NCBI RefSeq assembly: GCF_015706575.1
Contig: NW_024037058.1
Location: 5,077,754 to 5,141,753 of the forward strand
Direction: 5' to 3'
Source of the DNA: Patiria miniata
Lineage: Eukaryota; Echinodermata; Asteroidea; Valvatida; Asterinidae
Length of the DNA stretch: 64,000 bases
Below are positions 1-54,920 of the stretch, piece after piece (the first letter of the stretch is position 1; each line of letters opens with the position of its first letter). The notes beneath the pieces are model-generated. The model did no database searches. It saw nothing but the letters and a program-made list of their open reading frames with translations, and had not been told where the DNA came from. The translations under genes and the position numbers were made by a program.

Positions 1-986
1 CAGATAAGTCTTTTGTCTTGTCTGTCTCGTCCGTGTGTTGTTATCATGTTGTTTTTCTGTTGTTATTGTTGTCTGTAAGGGCTGTTTCCTACAAGCCTCG
101 GCTTACTTAAACAGCCCCATACTCCTTAGTTTCTTTTGTACATAAATCGAAATAAGTTTAACATTTCTTCATAGCGTATCTTACTGGTATTAATTTTCTT
201 TTTTTTGAGACATATTTATTGATTTTGTTATCTTGTTATTTACCAGATTTCTTTTTTACTGATGGATGTATTCTCTAAAGGAGTATGGAAAAAATGTTTT
301 CTTGAATTGAATTAAATATATTAAATTGAACAAGGACATTGACAAATGGGGAACCGCAAACATAGGGCTGGATAGCTCAGTTGGTAGAGCACCGGAACGG
401 CAATCCAGAGGTCGCAGGTTCAAACCCCGCTCCAGTCAATGTCTCTGTTCAACTTTACAACTATATATTAAACTGTATAGGAAATCACTTTTTGATATAT
501 CACAAGTGACTTTTTGTGGACATGATTCTTAAGTAGCAAATTTTGAATTTTGTTTTTTTCCAACCCTGTACAAGTTTCCTTACGATTTTTAAAAATATTT
601 TGAAGTCTTCTTGATATGCTAATTAACAAACAAAAACAAATAAACAAACAACATTCTAAGAGTACATGTTTTTAACACAAGCATTTTCAAATAACCGCAA
701 AAATGCAAAAAAATAGAGAGTTTAAGAGAGCTGTTTTATGTTTAATTTTCCAACTGATTAATAAAAAAAATTCAAACTCTCTGTGCATGACCAGCAGAGG
801 GCGCCAGACACAAGTACTGTTTATAAGTCATTTCATCACAAGTTGTTTTTGGTTCACTGTGTCCATTCCAAGAACACACTTAAGGATTTCCCCAGACAAA
901 AGTGGCGCACTTTAAACACGAGGGTGAAGACGTACCTTTTAGAAAATATCTACATTAAATTTTAGAGGAAAAAAAAAAAAATTGCG
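1..986. other. CPD 3' flank and probable 3' UTR
   Basis: Sequence past the CPD stop codon on the minus strand. A candidate poly(A) signal variant ATTAAA reads on the minus strand at 746-741, and an AATAAA at 220-215. Apart from a tRNA-like sequence at 366-438 I see no gene here. Confidence 0.4.
366..438 (+). tRNA. tRNA-like sequence, Ala(GGC)-type, probably a pseudogene
   Basis: 73 nt folding as a cloverleaf. The acceptor stem GGCTGGA pairs with TCCAGTC (one G-U), the D arm is GCTC-GAGC, A box TAGCTCAGTTGGTAGAGC is intact, and B box GGTTCAAACCC is near consensus. The anticodon loop ACGGCAA would give GGC, but position 33 is C instead of T, and the anticodon and T stems each have one A-C mismatch. 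It is either a decayed tRNA or the head of a tRNA-derived repeat. Confidence 0.55.
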
Positions 987-43672
<42,686 letters not shown>

Positions 43673-43798
43673 GTCCACAGAGAAATCGCTTCCGTGTCTA
43701 GTCTGTGAATAGGAGCTAGTCTGCTGGTAGTATGTAGATCAAATAAGCGATTACCTAATTCGTCAGCTGCAAGGCTTTGGCCATAATCCCGAATTCCG

Positions 43799-43812
43799 CC
43801 AGCCAATCACAG
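43799..43812 (+). promoter_or_regulatory. Possible CCAAT (NF-Y type) box upstream of CPD
   Basis: AGCCAATCAC matches the NF-Y consensus and lies about 130 bp upstream of the CPD ATG, in inverse orientation to the gene. No TATA box is evident. Position is reasonable, function inferred only. Confidence 0.3.
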
Positions 43813-44434
43813 AGATCGTAATCTGGCTTTCGAAGAGGGAAATGGATAGAGGGCGTACTTTCAGTAAACAGACATCCAGTGAGCAGCAGTATCACAACCG
43901 GCAAAAAGGAGACTTATGATAATTTATGCTTACGTCTCTAGTTCGCTCCGCCCTATCCCTACAAAGTTTGGTCGTTTAATTAAGAGAGCCAATAAATAGC
44001 CCTTTTTGTGGGGCAACCGGTAGCTCCACCCCAGGCCCAGTTGATGACCATTGTCACCCTAGTGATATCTTTTTTACCTTGTCTGTGTAATCGTCTAACT
44101 ATAAAAAAAGACTATCCATCCAATTTCTGATGTAGCCCTCTTAATCATCTTGCAAGTTGACCTGTCTTTTGCTTGTCCGCTCGCCCATGTCGTACCCATT
44201 CAAGCTGTGAGGTCACAGTTAATCATTCTGTTAACCTGTTGTCACTTCTACGAGCCAGTGCCCAGCCATCTCCACTTTGACCTTAAATGACATTCTTAAC
44301 TCCAGTTTGCTGTCGAATGACAGTACATATCTCACTTTGTCTCCAAGTGAGACGTAGCATTTGTCGTTCCGTTGTTCTTATAGGCCGACTGAAGTTTACT
44401 TTATAGATATTCGGTTGTTGACCACATTTCTGAC

Positions 44435-44597
44435 CAGTGGCGTAGCCATGGGGGGGGGGCGTGGGGGGGGGCGATTTTGAGTTTCTAAAAAAATTATCAT
44501 TGATCTACATGACGCCCCCCCCCCCCCCCCCATGAAATGTTCCAGCCCCCCCCCCCCCCCAGCGCCCCCCACTGAAAAATTCCTGGCTACGCCACTG
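44435..44597. mobile_element. Small MITE with CAGTGGCGTAGCCA ends
   Basis: Perfect inverted ends CAGTGGCGTAGCCA and TGGCTACGCCACTG enclose G-runs and C-runs. Looks like a small hAT-type MITE. Similar G/C-run sequence at 45110-45250 may be a relative. Confidence 0.75.
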
Positions 44598-45443
44598 TTT
44601 CTGACCCATCATTGTCATTTTTAATTTCTGTTAATTTTATTGTTTACCTTAGATGGACTCTACCCTCACGAAAACAGGAGAGGTGAAATTTCCTCCAAAA
44701 AAAATGGTAAAGTGGACAGAAGTTGCCTCAGATCGCACCACAGATCAGCATCTACAAGCCAAAAGATTTTCGGGCCCTCGAGCGGGCCCCGAACCCGGCC
44801 ACGCTGTAATTTTCACGCCACTATAGCACTCCGTCCATGCAATAATGCCGGTTAAAGCCACGAATTGGCGAAAGGCTATATGAACCTTCTGACTAATGCA
44901 TCAAAATGTTCGGATGGGATTAACGAACCTTATTACTGAATTTTCGTAGTATTGAACCTACCCCTCTTATGGGAAATTGGTGCATTCGGACTACCGAACT
45001 ATATATCGAACCTTCGAATTTGGGGACTGCCTCAATCTGCAGTGTGACATGGATGGAAAAGGCGGAGCAACTTTCCAGGAGTTGAACGAACTCCAACGCA
45101 GAACGTGTAGTTTGCCCCCCAGACAGGGCGGCGGAACCGGGGGGCTGGGGGGCATTTGCCCCCCCCCCCCAGATTTTCCCAAGTGCCCCTTTTCCGGCCA
45201 TAACTGTGCCCCCCTCGCCTCGAGCATAAAAGTGCCCCTTCGATGCCCTTAAAGTATCTGTCTATTTCTTAGACGTAACAATTTCCCAATAATGGTATAG
45301 ATAGTTGTGATATAAACGAGGAATATGAAAACAAAGCCCCAAAAACCCATACAATACGCCCTGAAAGAAAGGGGCACAGGGGCACATAATGCATAGTAGC
45401 ATATAATGATCAGTTGGAAAGATGGTACCAGCCCCCAGATGTA

Positions 45444-45552
45444 GGCCCAAAAAAATAATAATAAGTCGGTCTCTGGTCAGCGCGCGTCGATTTTAATCAT
45501 GAGCGTCAATTTTATTTCTCCAAAATGTTCCGCGGTAGCTCCAACAGCGCCC
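45444..45552. mobile_element. Harbinger-like MITE family E, copy 4, cut by the N gap
   Basis: Begins GGCC, A-run, then TCGGTCTCTGGTCAGCGCGC and reaches the block AACAGCGCCC where the unsequenced gap starts. Confidence 0.75.
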
Positions 45553-46052
45553 NNNNNNNNNNNNNNNNNNNNNNNNNNNNNNNNNNNNNNNNNNNNNNNN
45601 NNNNNNNNNNNNNNNNNNNNNNNNNNNNNNNNNNNNNNNNNNNNNNNNNNNNNNNNNNNNNNNNNNNNNNNNNNNNNNNNNNNNNNNNNNNNNNNNNNNN
45701 NNNNNNNNNNNNNNNNNNNNNNNNNNNNNNNNNNNNNNNNNNNNNNNNNNNNNNNNNNNNNNNNNNNNNNNNNNNNNNNNNNNNNNNNNNNNNNNNNNNN
45801 NNNNNNNNNNNNNNNNNNNNNNNNNNNNNNNNNNNNNNNNNNNNNNNNNNNNNNNNNNNNNNNNNNNNNNNNNNNNNNNNNNNNNNNNNNNNNNNNNNNN
45901 NNNNNNNNNNNNNNNNNNNNNNNNNNNNNNNNNNNNNNNNNNNNNNNNNNNNNNNNNNNNNNNNNNNNNNNNNNNNNNNNNNNNNNNNNNNNNNNNNNNN
46001 NNNNNNNNNNNNNNNNNNNNNNNNNNNNNNNNNNNNNNNNNNNNNNNNNNNN
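45553..46052. other. Assembly gap of 500 N
   Basis: Exactly 500 N. The round number suggests a placeholder rather than a measured length. Apparent open frames across it have no meaning. Confidence 0.99.
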
Positions 46053-46437
46053 CCAGAGGTGGTCTTAGCGCTGATCGCTGACAACATCAAAACCAAATTG
46101 GATTATACAAAACTGTATTTAAAAGTGGGCACGTATCTATTTAATTTGTAAAAGGAGGGCATTAATTTAGCTGACGTTCGAATCCAAGAGCTTTATAAGA
46201 AATCGCCCAAAGCCACTGATGAAACAACATATTGGCAAATTTGTTTAAAATCCAGCTCCTGGATAGTATTTTTTTGCATTCCAGAACCATGAGGTGGGAG
46301 TCTTTGACAGGTATGTTTGTACATGACAAGCAGCTGCTGTACCGCCCGGTATATGAAAGTTACGTGAACATAACATTTTGCACAGTAAGTCGCTGCAAAT
46401 ATTTTCACAGAAGTTTTTGCTCTTATTTTTGGGGCTC

Positions 46438-46606
46438 AAGTCTTATTAGCCTTCGCTCGAGTCGAGGCGAGTGTTTTAATGAGTGACTCGAGGCATTTCA
46501 AGTCATTTGCTTGCAGTGACTTAAGTCAAGTCAAGTCATTTACCCTTATAGACTCAAGTCGAGTCAAGTCATCAAAAATTGCGACTTGAGTCGAGTCATT
46601 ACAACT
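46438..46606. repeat. Degenerate GACTCAAGTC repeat
   Basis: About ten imperfect copies of GACTCAAGTC or GAGTCAAGTC on both strands. Similar in style to the TACTCG arrays at 28.6-29.1 kb. Confidence 0.65.
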
Positions 46607-46641
46607 CGGCATCTCCATGGTTCTAAAGAAAAATTGGTGGA

Positions 46642-46790
46642 CCATGGGCGTCGCCAGGATTTTTTCTGGAGGGGGCAAAGCACATTCCCCCCCCCCCCCA
46701 TCCCTATAATTGCCATTATTTTCCCGATTGTTAATTTTTTCGAGGGTGGGCAGGGACATTTGCCCCCCCCCCCCCATCGCGACGCCCATG
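46642..46790. mobile_element. Small MITE with CATGGGCGTCGC ends and C-runs
   Basis: CATGGGCGTCGCC at the left faces GCGACGCCCATG at the right; the inside is rich in C-runs and G-rich blocks, like 44435-44597. Confidence 0.72.
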
Positions 46791-46870
46791 TGAGGGACTT
46801 CATGTACTTCCATCAACCTGAAGGACACCTATCATAATGTGCCTATCCATGCATATCACCAGAAGTTTCT

Positions 46871-47476
46871 CCGGTGTCACGGTCTCACTTCTCCGGCGTG
46901 TTAGCTTCTCCAGATGGATTCGGCGGACAGTTGAGCACGTTACAGTGCACGTTACATGAGCACGATACATGCTGATGTGTCCGTTGTGCTTACTTTTCCT
47001 CGGGCTGTATTACCAAGCCTATAACGCAGTGCAGTGAGGGACATCCAAGAATGTGTTATGTAACACTTCCCCCATCATTCTGATTTGTGTTCCCAGCGTA
47101 CGTCATGCATGTGCATGTGTGTTCATGGAGGAATAATTAAGAACGAACTCCTTGGTCCGTGTTCCTTGCTCGTTCGTGGCCCATTTTGTCTTTATTTTTG
47201 CAACCATGTGGCTTAAAAGAAATGTGCATTTCAAGTCTTTTTTGGTTATTGGGAGTTGTGCGCGCCACGAAAATTCTGAATTCGACTGCATGTTACCTGT
47301 AACCATGCATACAATATCCTATGATATTACGTGCACCAGTACAACCCCGAAGAACTTGGCACACAAATAAAGTTGACAAAAATGTACACTACTGCGCAAT
47401 TTTGTGCATGTGTGTTGAAGTGAAATTTCCCTTTCGGAGAAGCTAGCCCGCCGGAGAAGTGAGACCGTGACACCGG
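46871..47476. mobile_element. About 606-bp element with near-perfect 41-bp terminal inverted repeats
   Basis: CCGGTGTCACGGTCTCACTT at the left and AAGTGAGACCGTGACACCGG at the right are exact complements, and the match extends to the block TTAGCTTCTCC against GGAGAAGCTAG. The interior has no recognised coding sequence. Confidence 0.78.
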
Positions 47477-48646
47477 TTCATATACATTGTACCAGGGACA
47501 GTGTACTAGTTCGCTGTCTCTTCCCACACCCCCTTGGATCTTTACACAGCTTCATTTGAGCAAGCAAGTAGCTCTTCCCTCAGTGAACTTACAATAAAAC
47601 CTGTATTGTTATTGACTGCACTGCTACAGCTTGCCATAGAAGTGAGCTCTGTAGTCTGTCAGTAGAACCAGGACATATCCGTTTGGAACCTGTTGGTTCT
47701 AGTTGAATTCCAGAGAAACCATTTTGCACAAAGAATCAGTCAGCTGAGTTTTCACCCCCTGACATATTTGTACCTGGTTTGACATCCTTCTCTTCAAAGC
47801 AGATGATAAGCGGTGGTACCCCGTGCCAGCCCTGAAATACTGTATTGCTCCCACTCAAGCCTTTGTGAGGCGACATCAATGACCTGTTCATTACAATTAT
47901 CCAGTCTCGTCATCAAGCCTCATGACCACGATCGCTCGATGGATTTCGGAGGCTCTAGAAAGTCTTTCCAACAACCATGGATCAGAATCATAAAACTTGC
48001 AGTGTGTCAACTTCTTGGGCCTATCTGCTTGGACTTGCTCTTTCAGAGATCATGAAAACAGCCTGCTAGAAAAATCCATCCACCTTTACGTCATACTACT
48101 TGAAGGATGTCTTTCATTCGGAGGGATACATGGGCAGGAAAGTCCTCAAGGAAACACAGCATGCAAAGCTCCTCTAGAATAAAAAGGCAGCTCCTGAGTA
48201 CGTGTAGAAAAAACCTACGTGTGACATTGAGAATTTCATGAAGGCCTACATGTAGCTTAGACTGTGTCTTCCCACCCTAGAGTCTTTCGGTGCTACTCTG
48301 CAAATGTAGGCTAACAGATACGAGGTGTTTTCTGTAATGGAATTCCTAAAATCCAAAGGGATTTTCCATTCTAGAAAACACTCGCCTCTGTTTACATCCC
48401 TCGCAATTAGGGAACTACATGTAGTTCAATCAAAACAAATAACCAGGATGAACGGTTGTGCTACAGAGTCCTTTATGGGACATGCAGTGGGCATGGAGGG
48501 TGTGTCTCGGGCACTATTTTTTTCAGTGAGGTTTGTGCGCTTGCCTGTTAATATTCAAATGTAGGTAAACAGAGTTGAGTGTTTGTTTAGTAGAATGGAA
48601 AATCCCTTCAGACTTTAGGAAACATCTTCAGAATATCTTGTTGTAA

Positions 48647-49355
48647 AGCCCCTGTCACATAGTAGCGAATAGAGCTAACTTATGCCTAGCTTACTGAATT
48701 TTTTTCTTGAAATTTGGCAAATTACAGATACGCTCAGATTCTCGGCCAAAATCTGCTTGTTTAGCGAACTCCTGATGTATAGGATGAATGCCCAATGAAT
48801 AAGGAACGAATGCTGGACTTATCACTAGCGTCCACAGTAACGAATGACAGCACATGTATGCGTAGTGTCCATCCAATGAATGCTGAACGTACGCAACGAT
48901 TGGCCAACGTATGCCTAGCGTGCTGCAGCCGGTCATGTGACGCATCGCTGCTGATCCATCAATACGCTCTCCAAGTCCCCGTCGTCACACTCGTTAGCCA
49001 TTTGTTAGACAAACTCTTGTATACGTTGGGCATTCACTACATTACAAAGATCCTTGGGTTAGACTTGTATGTCCGAACAACTGACGAAGAAGCAACCTAC
49101 ACCCAATGTGCGAAACGTTCACACATCGAATGCTCAACGTATACATAGCATATTGATCACAATGTTGTCACCCGCTCAACATTTTGAACATGTTCAAAGT
49201 ATTTCTTAGACCCCAGTGCACCTCTGCAAACCGCTAACGAATACAACTTATGCCAAACATGTCACGAACGAACGACAACTTACACAAACGTACACCCAAA
49301 TTTTTCAAAAACGTCGGGCAGACGTTAGCTCTACTCGCAACAGTGTGACAGGGCC
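48647..49355. mobile_element. About 710-bp MITE with GCCCCTGTCACA ends
   Basis: Left end GCCCCTGTCACATAGTAGCG and right end GCAACAGTGTGACAGGGCC are inverted, followed inward by AGAGCTAAC and GTTAGCTCT. The inside holds repeated CGTATGCCTAGCG-like words. Confidence 0.7.
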
Positions 49356-49737
49356 TTAAGACTGGCAGTGCTCAGTATGGATTAAATTGGCCACATTTTC
49401 TGTAGAGTTCCCAAAGGTGCCTTCTGTTGATCATGAGGCAGTCTACCCTGCTTTGGGTTCAAAGCTATTCAAAAGTTTTGAAGTACATGTAGATGTACTT
49501 ACACATAGGCCACATGGAAAGTGAATAATTTTGGTATTCATGTAATAGCAGTTTCAAAACAAAATAATTCTTTTCAAGGTATAACTCAACCAAAGATAAC
49601 CATTCAGTACTATAGAAAACAAGTAGAACCAAAGTATTATTACCAAACATTTGCAGCATCACATGGACATAAATTTTGGCTATAGAGATATGAAGACATT
49701 TTGTTTTGAACAGAAATTTTGTTACTTTTTCTTATAG

Positions 49738-49841
49738 ATACATGAGCATGAGGCTGATCAGGTTGTCAACGAGGAATTTGAAAAACTAGAGAAGAAACTT
49801 GGAGAAGGAGCTAACTTGAACTTGAACATCCAGGATTCACG
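49738..49841 (+). CDS. Orphan internal exon of an unidentified gene
   Basis: 104 bp between a good acceptor (tttttcttatag) and donor (gtgagc). Only one frame is open. It reads IHEHEADQVVNEEFEKLEKK, then LGEGANLNLNIQDSR, a highly charged helix or coiled-coil-like stretch. It would enter in phase 0 and leave in phase 2. I do not recognise the protein and found no partner exon with confidence; the 500-N gap lies about 3.7 kb upstream. Confidence 0.55.
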
Positions 49842-49867
49842 GTGAGCAGAAATGGACTTCACTGTTT

Positions 49868-50545
49868 TGAGCAGAGTTGTAATCAGATCAGTCACAAATT
49901 AAATCACAAGTCAAGTTACCTGCAGCCGATTTGACGAAACCTTATGCAACTCCGCTTGCACCATAATTTATTGAGTAACTTGCGCAACATTTCACTTATG
50001 ACACATTCATGTAAGTCAGATAGTGCATAGGGCCGTAACTTGCGCAATCATTTTAGGTGGCGTAGCGAGTGAAAATTACATATTTTAGCAGCAAATTGGG
50101 GCTGTCTTAGAGCTTGTTACTGCACAACTCATCAAGGTTGATACAAGACACTCACAAAGTTATGTTTGAAATAATTTTTACAGTTGCCAAACGATTCCGA
50201 AGAAAGTTGGACAAAAAAAATAATCAAAATGGTGGGCTGAGGTGATGCAACTACTGTTTTGCAAACGAACAAATTCATACTCAAACCTCCGTCATAAATG
50301 CTGTTTTTATCTTCGTCCAAGATGTTTAAATTGTTGAAAACATTGCGCAGCTACGCCAAGTTTCGTGAAATCGATCTTAAGTTTATTGCGCAGCTGCGAA
50401 ACAAAATTGTATAAGTCTTACGCATTGCACAAGCTGTGCACTTTTTCATGAAATCGGCCACTGGACAATGTCTCTGTCACAGTTTGTTGAAATTGGATGA
50501 CTCTTGGTTGACTTGTGACTGACTCTGTCAACAGTTCTGCTTAAG
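49868..50545. mobile_element. Probable MITE with imperfect terminal inverted repeats
   Basis: GAGCAGAGTTG and CAGATCAGTCACAA at the left face TTGTGACTGACTCTG and CAGTTCTGCTTAA at the right. Contains repeated TTGCGCAA-like words. No coding sequence. Confidence 0.5.
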
Positions 50546-50825
50546 GGTCGACTAGGTAGTCTTGTACTTGTAGTTTAATATGTTATTTGAGATTAATTTT
50601 GGGGGTCATATAAGAGGCCATTTGATGCAAACTTGCAATTCAAACATTCACTTATGAAACAGTACGCTGTAAAAGTATGACGTCACGCAGGTTCCTCTCC
50701 CGTAGTGATGTGTCCAAACAATGTCTCAACTGCCATGTGCAAAGGTGATCAAGTTGAACATTTTTTATTTGAGAATTTTCCGACGTTAGGAATACATGAG
50801 ACTAGGAAACAGGACAGTGCTTCAT

Positions 50826-51690
50826 GCCCATAGAGCTGTATTAAATTACTACAGTGCCAACTCTTCATTCTTGCGCGCAGAGACGCTTTGAAGCCGCTCT
50901 GGGCGCAGACATTTTGAATTTACGTGCGTGTTTGTTGAACACAATCAAAATAGATAGATTGAATTTTAAAAGTGTACTCTAAATGCAACGCGCAAGTGGA
51001 AGATACACAAACAACTTGAGGGCGTCATGATGGTTCAAAAAACGTCACGGCAAAAAGCATCTGCAGCAGAGGGGTGCACACGTTGCGCTGTTTGCGTAGA
51101 GAAAAATGAAACGCTCATTTGCTGATTGTGCGAAAAATTGTGAAACATTGGGTATCGCGCACAGCACTACGTTAGGCCATGTGCGTTTGGACCATAGAGC
51201 TATATTAAATTACTAGAGTGCTAACTCTTCATTCTTGTGCGCAGAGACGCTTTGAGGCCGCTCTGCACGCAGACATTTTGAATTTATGTGCGTGTTTAAA
51301 AACACAATCAAAATAAATGGATTGAATTTTAAAAGTGTACTCTAAATGCAACGCGCAAGTAGAAGATACCAAACAACTTAAGCGCGTCATGACGGCTCAA
51401 GAAACGTCATGGTGAAAAGCATCTGCAGCGGAGGGACGCGCACACGTTGCGTTGTTTGCATAGAGCAAAATGAAATGCTTATTTGCTGATGGTGCGTTAT
51501 GATTTGGGGCGTATCGGCCTCGATGACGCACCGGTATGGAATACAACCGCAGATATGCAAATAGCCGTACAAAAGCCGTACAAAATGTTGAGTTTTCCAT
51601 AGGTTTGTGCACAAACATGAATGCGCCCATCAGGCATTACTTTGTACATCGAGTTAGCGCTCTAGTAATTTATTATAGCTCTATGGTTTG
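50826..51690. mobile_element. Element with a 365-bp internal tandem duplication and inverted ends
   Basis: The block from GAGCTATATTAAATTACT (50829) to about 51125 recurs from about 51192 to 51495. The right end near 51650-51690 is the inverse (AGTAATTTATTATAGCTC). Rich in GCGCGCAGAGACGC-type words. Confidence 0.65.
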
Positions 51691-53440
51691 GACATGGGAA
51701 ATACATGATTTCGGCGGTGCAGGACATCTACTTCTATGGCGTTGTCACAACTGCCCCCAGAAATTAGTGCAGTGGAATTTTCGGGACTGGTTTTCCCACC
51801 CACAACTTCGTGCAAACACCAATAATAATCCTCTGAGACGTTCTGTATATTTACAAATTATTTAATATGCACAAACTGTATATTTATAGGCTACGAATAA
51901 TCTTTACAAATATTATGTATACAAATCCTTACGAAAATTATTTATAGAATGAGGCGATAGTAACCCAATAAATAGTGTAGATCAATACCAGAGATGAGTA
52001 TAAAACTAACCTTCGGTAAAGCAAATGGATCAATGGATTAAATGCAGAAAAGTCAAAGCTTGAAGTATAGAACTTATAATCAACAAAATCTATTTAAATT
52101 AACCAAATTAACTCAAATTAAGCGAGCTTGCCATGGTCTGATGGCAGATCAAAGTCCAGTATGACTCTTGGAGTTCATCGCCGGTTTCAAGACCTGGTCT
52201 AGGCGATGTTGTGCAAGTTTGCAGTCAGCAAAATGCTATTTTCCTCCACATTGATCGCGATCGGCGTTTTTGTTTTGTTTTTGTGTATCTCTTTCCTTTT
52301 ATAAAACGCGCGGGCTGCGAGTCACATGACAGGCAGGTTTTTTTTTTAAAGAACACCAAGAACGCCATAAGATACAAAGGATAAGACCATGGCAACATGA
52401 ATATTTATAAGACACATGCATTATTTATTAGTTATATACTTACAGTCTACTTATGGTACCACGAATACGAACAATACACACGGACTACTGATACAAACAC
52501 ACATGCACAGATGTATACGTAATCTAAGTGTTCGTGTTGCTGGGACAACGCTGACAGGCGTACAGACATGATAGCGTTTGTTTAAAGCCAAAGAGCTGAG
52601 AAAATAATCAAAGGACATTTAATATATTGTGTTCCATGAATCTATTTTATCAATTGTAAACTTTGTAATGGCATAGTGCTGGATTATTCTAAGATCAGAG
52701 TGCATTCCAAGCCTCAAGTGTATATTTAATCACAAGTTTGAAGTTATTTATCGGAGCAGATTGGTACTGTTTTGCAATAGGTGTTTATTTCATTGCTTTC
52801 ATTTCTACTCGCATGTTCCATAAGTTAGGACACACGTTATGCACATGTACATGTACGTTTCTTTATGGTGTAAATCAAGCATTTACTGTTGTTCATCATC
52901 GATCTTTGGTTTAAACGTGGTAACCGTTTTGTAGCAGCTCCCATTAGTTTTGTTTTCTAATCGAGGTCGTCCTCGATTTGACTCCTGTCCTCAATTACTT
53001 GATGATGCTTCACACGAACGTCCTCGATTTACACCATTAACAAACGTATGTTCACATGTTTGTGTTATACAGGGTTTACAAGTAATATTTAATAAAACAT
53101 TTCACATTTGGATGCTGTACATGTACTGAAATACTGTTTTAGTTCAAGTAGACACCAAAATGTATGTAAATAGATCTTATGCATTATCTTTAGAGGCAAT
53201 ATTTTACATTAGTAACATTGCAGGTGCAAAAGGTTTACCATACACTTCCTAGCGATAACAAAATGTGTGCATGCTGTACTAAAGATATTTTTAACTTACA
53301 TTGAAGAAACCAAAATTTAATGTAAATCTATGTAAATAGATCTTATGCTTTGTATTTTGGCGACAACACATGCACAAAATATATACCCATATTGTTCCTA
53401 GCGTTACACAACCATTGTTCACTAACTCCACCTTAACACA
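51691..53440. other. Spacer with no recognised feature
   Basis: About 1.75 kb of AT-rich DNA with scattered ACATGTAC palindromes. I see no exon, RNA gene or clear repeat in it. Confidence 0.5.
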
Positions 53441-53449
53441 TAATGTATA

Positions 53450-53776
53450 TGAGTGTTCTACTGTATATTATTATTTGTCATCAAAATGCAATATTTAAGA
53501 CCTTTATGAGTATAATTAGTGCACCACCTACTACATGTACATACCTTTAATAACGCATAAGTATTCTACTGTATGTATTATTTGTCATCAATTGTTAATG
53601 CAATACTTAAGATCTCTATAAGTATAATTAATGCACCACCTACTACATGTACATACCTTTAATAACGCATAAGTATTCTACTGTATGTACCGGTATTATT
53701 TGTCATCAATTGTTAATGCAATACTTAAGATCTGTATAAGTCTAATTAATGCACCACCTACAACATGTACATACCA
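53450..53776. repeat. About 110-bp tandem repeat, three copies
   Basis: The block AGTATTCTACTGTATGTA with CACCACCTACTACATGTACA recurs at intervals of 108-112 bp. Confidence 0.85.
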
Positions 53777-53839
53777 ATTATGTAAGTACTTTCCAAAGCT
53801 GAGTTAACTAAAATGTTGTATACATGTATGAAGTAGTTT

Positions 53840-54198
53840 ACAAATGTTCATACAGTGGTAAGAATAATTTCCTGAGGTGACAGATGGAATGTACCATTCC
53901 ACAATGCCAAGCGAGTGGAACATTTCATATGTCACCGAATGACCTTATTCTTTCCATTACATAACATGTGAAGTATTCATTATTTTTGTGTATAACTTCC
54001 GAGTGAATCCCTGTCATCTGAGTGACTGTGCAAATAGGTGACTGCGCAATGCAAGTTCCTCCTACAATGCAATGGAACTTCCTACTACAATGTAATAGAA
54101 CTTGTATTTTTCTGCAGAGCGGCCGCGAGTTGGGATGAATACTTTAATGACATGCGATCAATAACCCATCAATCAGATGACAGGGATTTATTCAGATG
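53840..54198. mobile_element. Family H inverted-repeat element, copy 2
   Basis: Shares AATAATTTC-GAGGTGACAGATG and CAGATGACAGGGATTTATTC with 26754-27262. Its right end is interrupted by the mariner-like MITE at 54199. Confidence 0.6.
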
Positions 54199-54556
54199 TA
54201 CAGGGTGTACAAAAACAGGTAATCCAAAAACAATTGACTCATGTGTAAAAGTTAGGAAACTTTACAAACTCAAAGGGGGCTCCATCTTAAAGGGTAATTT
54301 ATTAAGCTTTCAATTGATGTCTTAATTGCACCTCTTCATCCACAGATGACTGAGCACCGAGTTGTTTGGCCTTTGTTTTGAACTCAATGCTGCTCACTCA
54401 TCAATGGCGGAAAAGATGCAAATAAGATATCAATGGAGAGCTAAATGTAATGACCTACCCTTTAAGATGAAGTCAATTTTGACAATGTTCAAGTTTGTAA
54501 CTTTTCCACATTAATTAAGCAATTATTTTTGGATAAATTTTTTAATACACCCTGTA
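54199..54556. mobile_element. Mariner-like MITE, TA duplication
   Basis: Ends TACAGGGTGTACAAAAACAG and TACACCCTGTA with TA on both sides. Arms also match inside (CATCTTAAAGGGTA against TACCCTTTAAGATG). No transposase. Confidence 0.75.
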
Positions 54557-54689
54557 GATTAACCTGCAGTTTTTAGATTTTTTAGATTATGAGATTGTCA
54601 TTTAATAGATGTGTAAGAGGTAAATATGTGGTTATAGATAACGATTGAATATATGCATAAATAAAATAGAGAGAATATATTTGTAAGAG

Positions 54690-54860
54690 TGATTATTAAT
54701 GTGTGATACAGAATAACATGATATATGATAAAGAATAATATATCTAATATTTATATTTATTTTTATATTATTTATATATAATATTTATATATATTTATAT
54801 ATATTTTTTGTTATCCTTTTTTTTTATATTATTTATATTTATAATATTTATATATAATGA
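54690..54860. repeat. AT-rich low-complexity sequence
   Basis: Runs of TATTTATATATAA-type sequence directly before the 14-bp minisatellite. Confidence 0.85.
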
Positions 54861-54920
54861 CTAAAAACCCCACATTTTTATCGGGTTCGCATTATTAATC
54901 GAGTTATAGTAGTCGAAACC

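Noticed and set aside
45499..46151. Open frames of about 190-208 codons
   Set aside because: They run through the 500-N gap.
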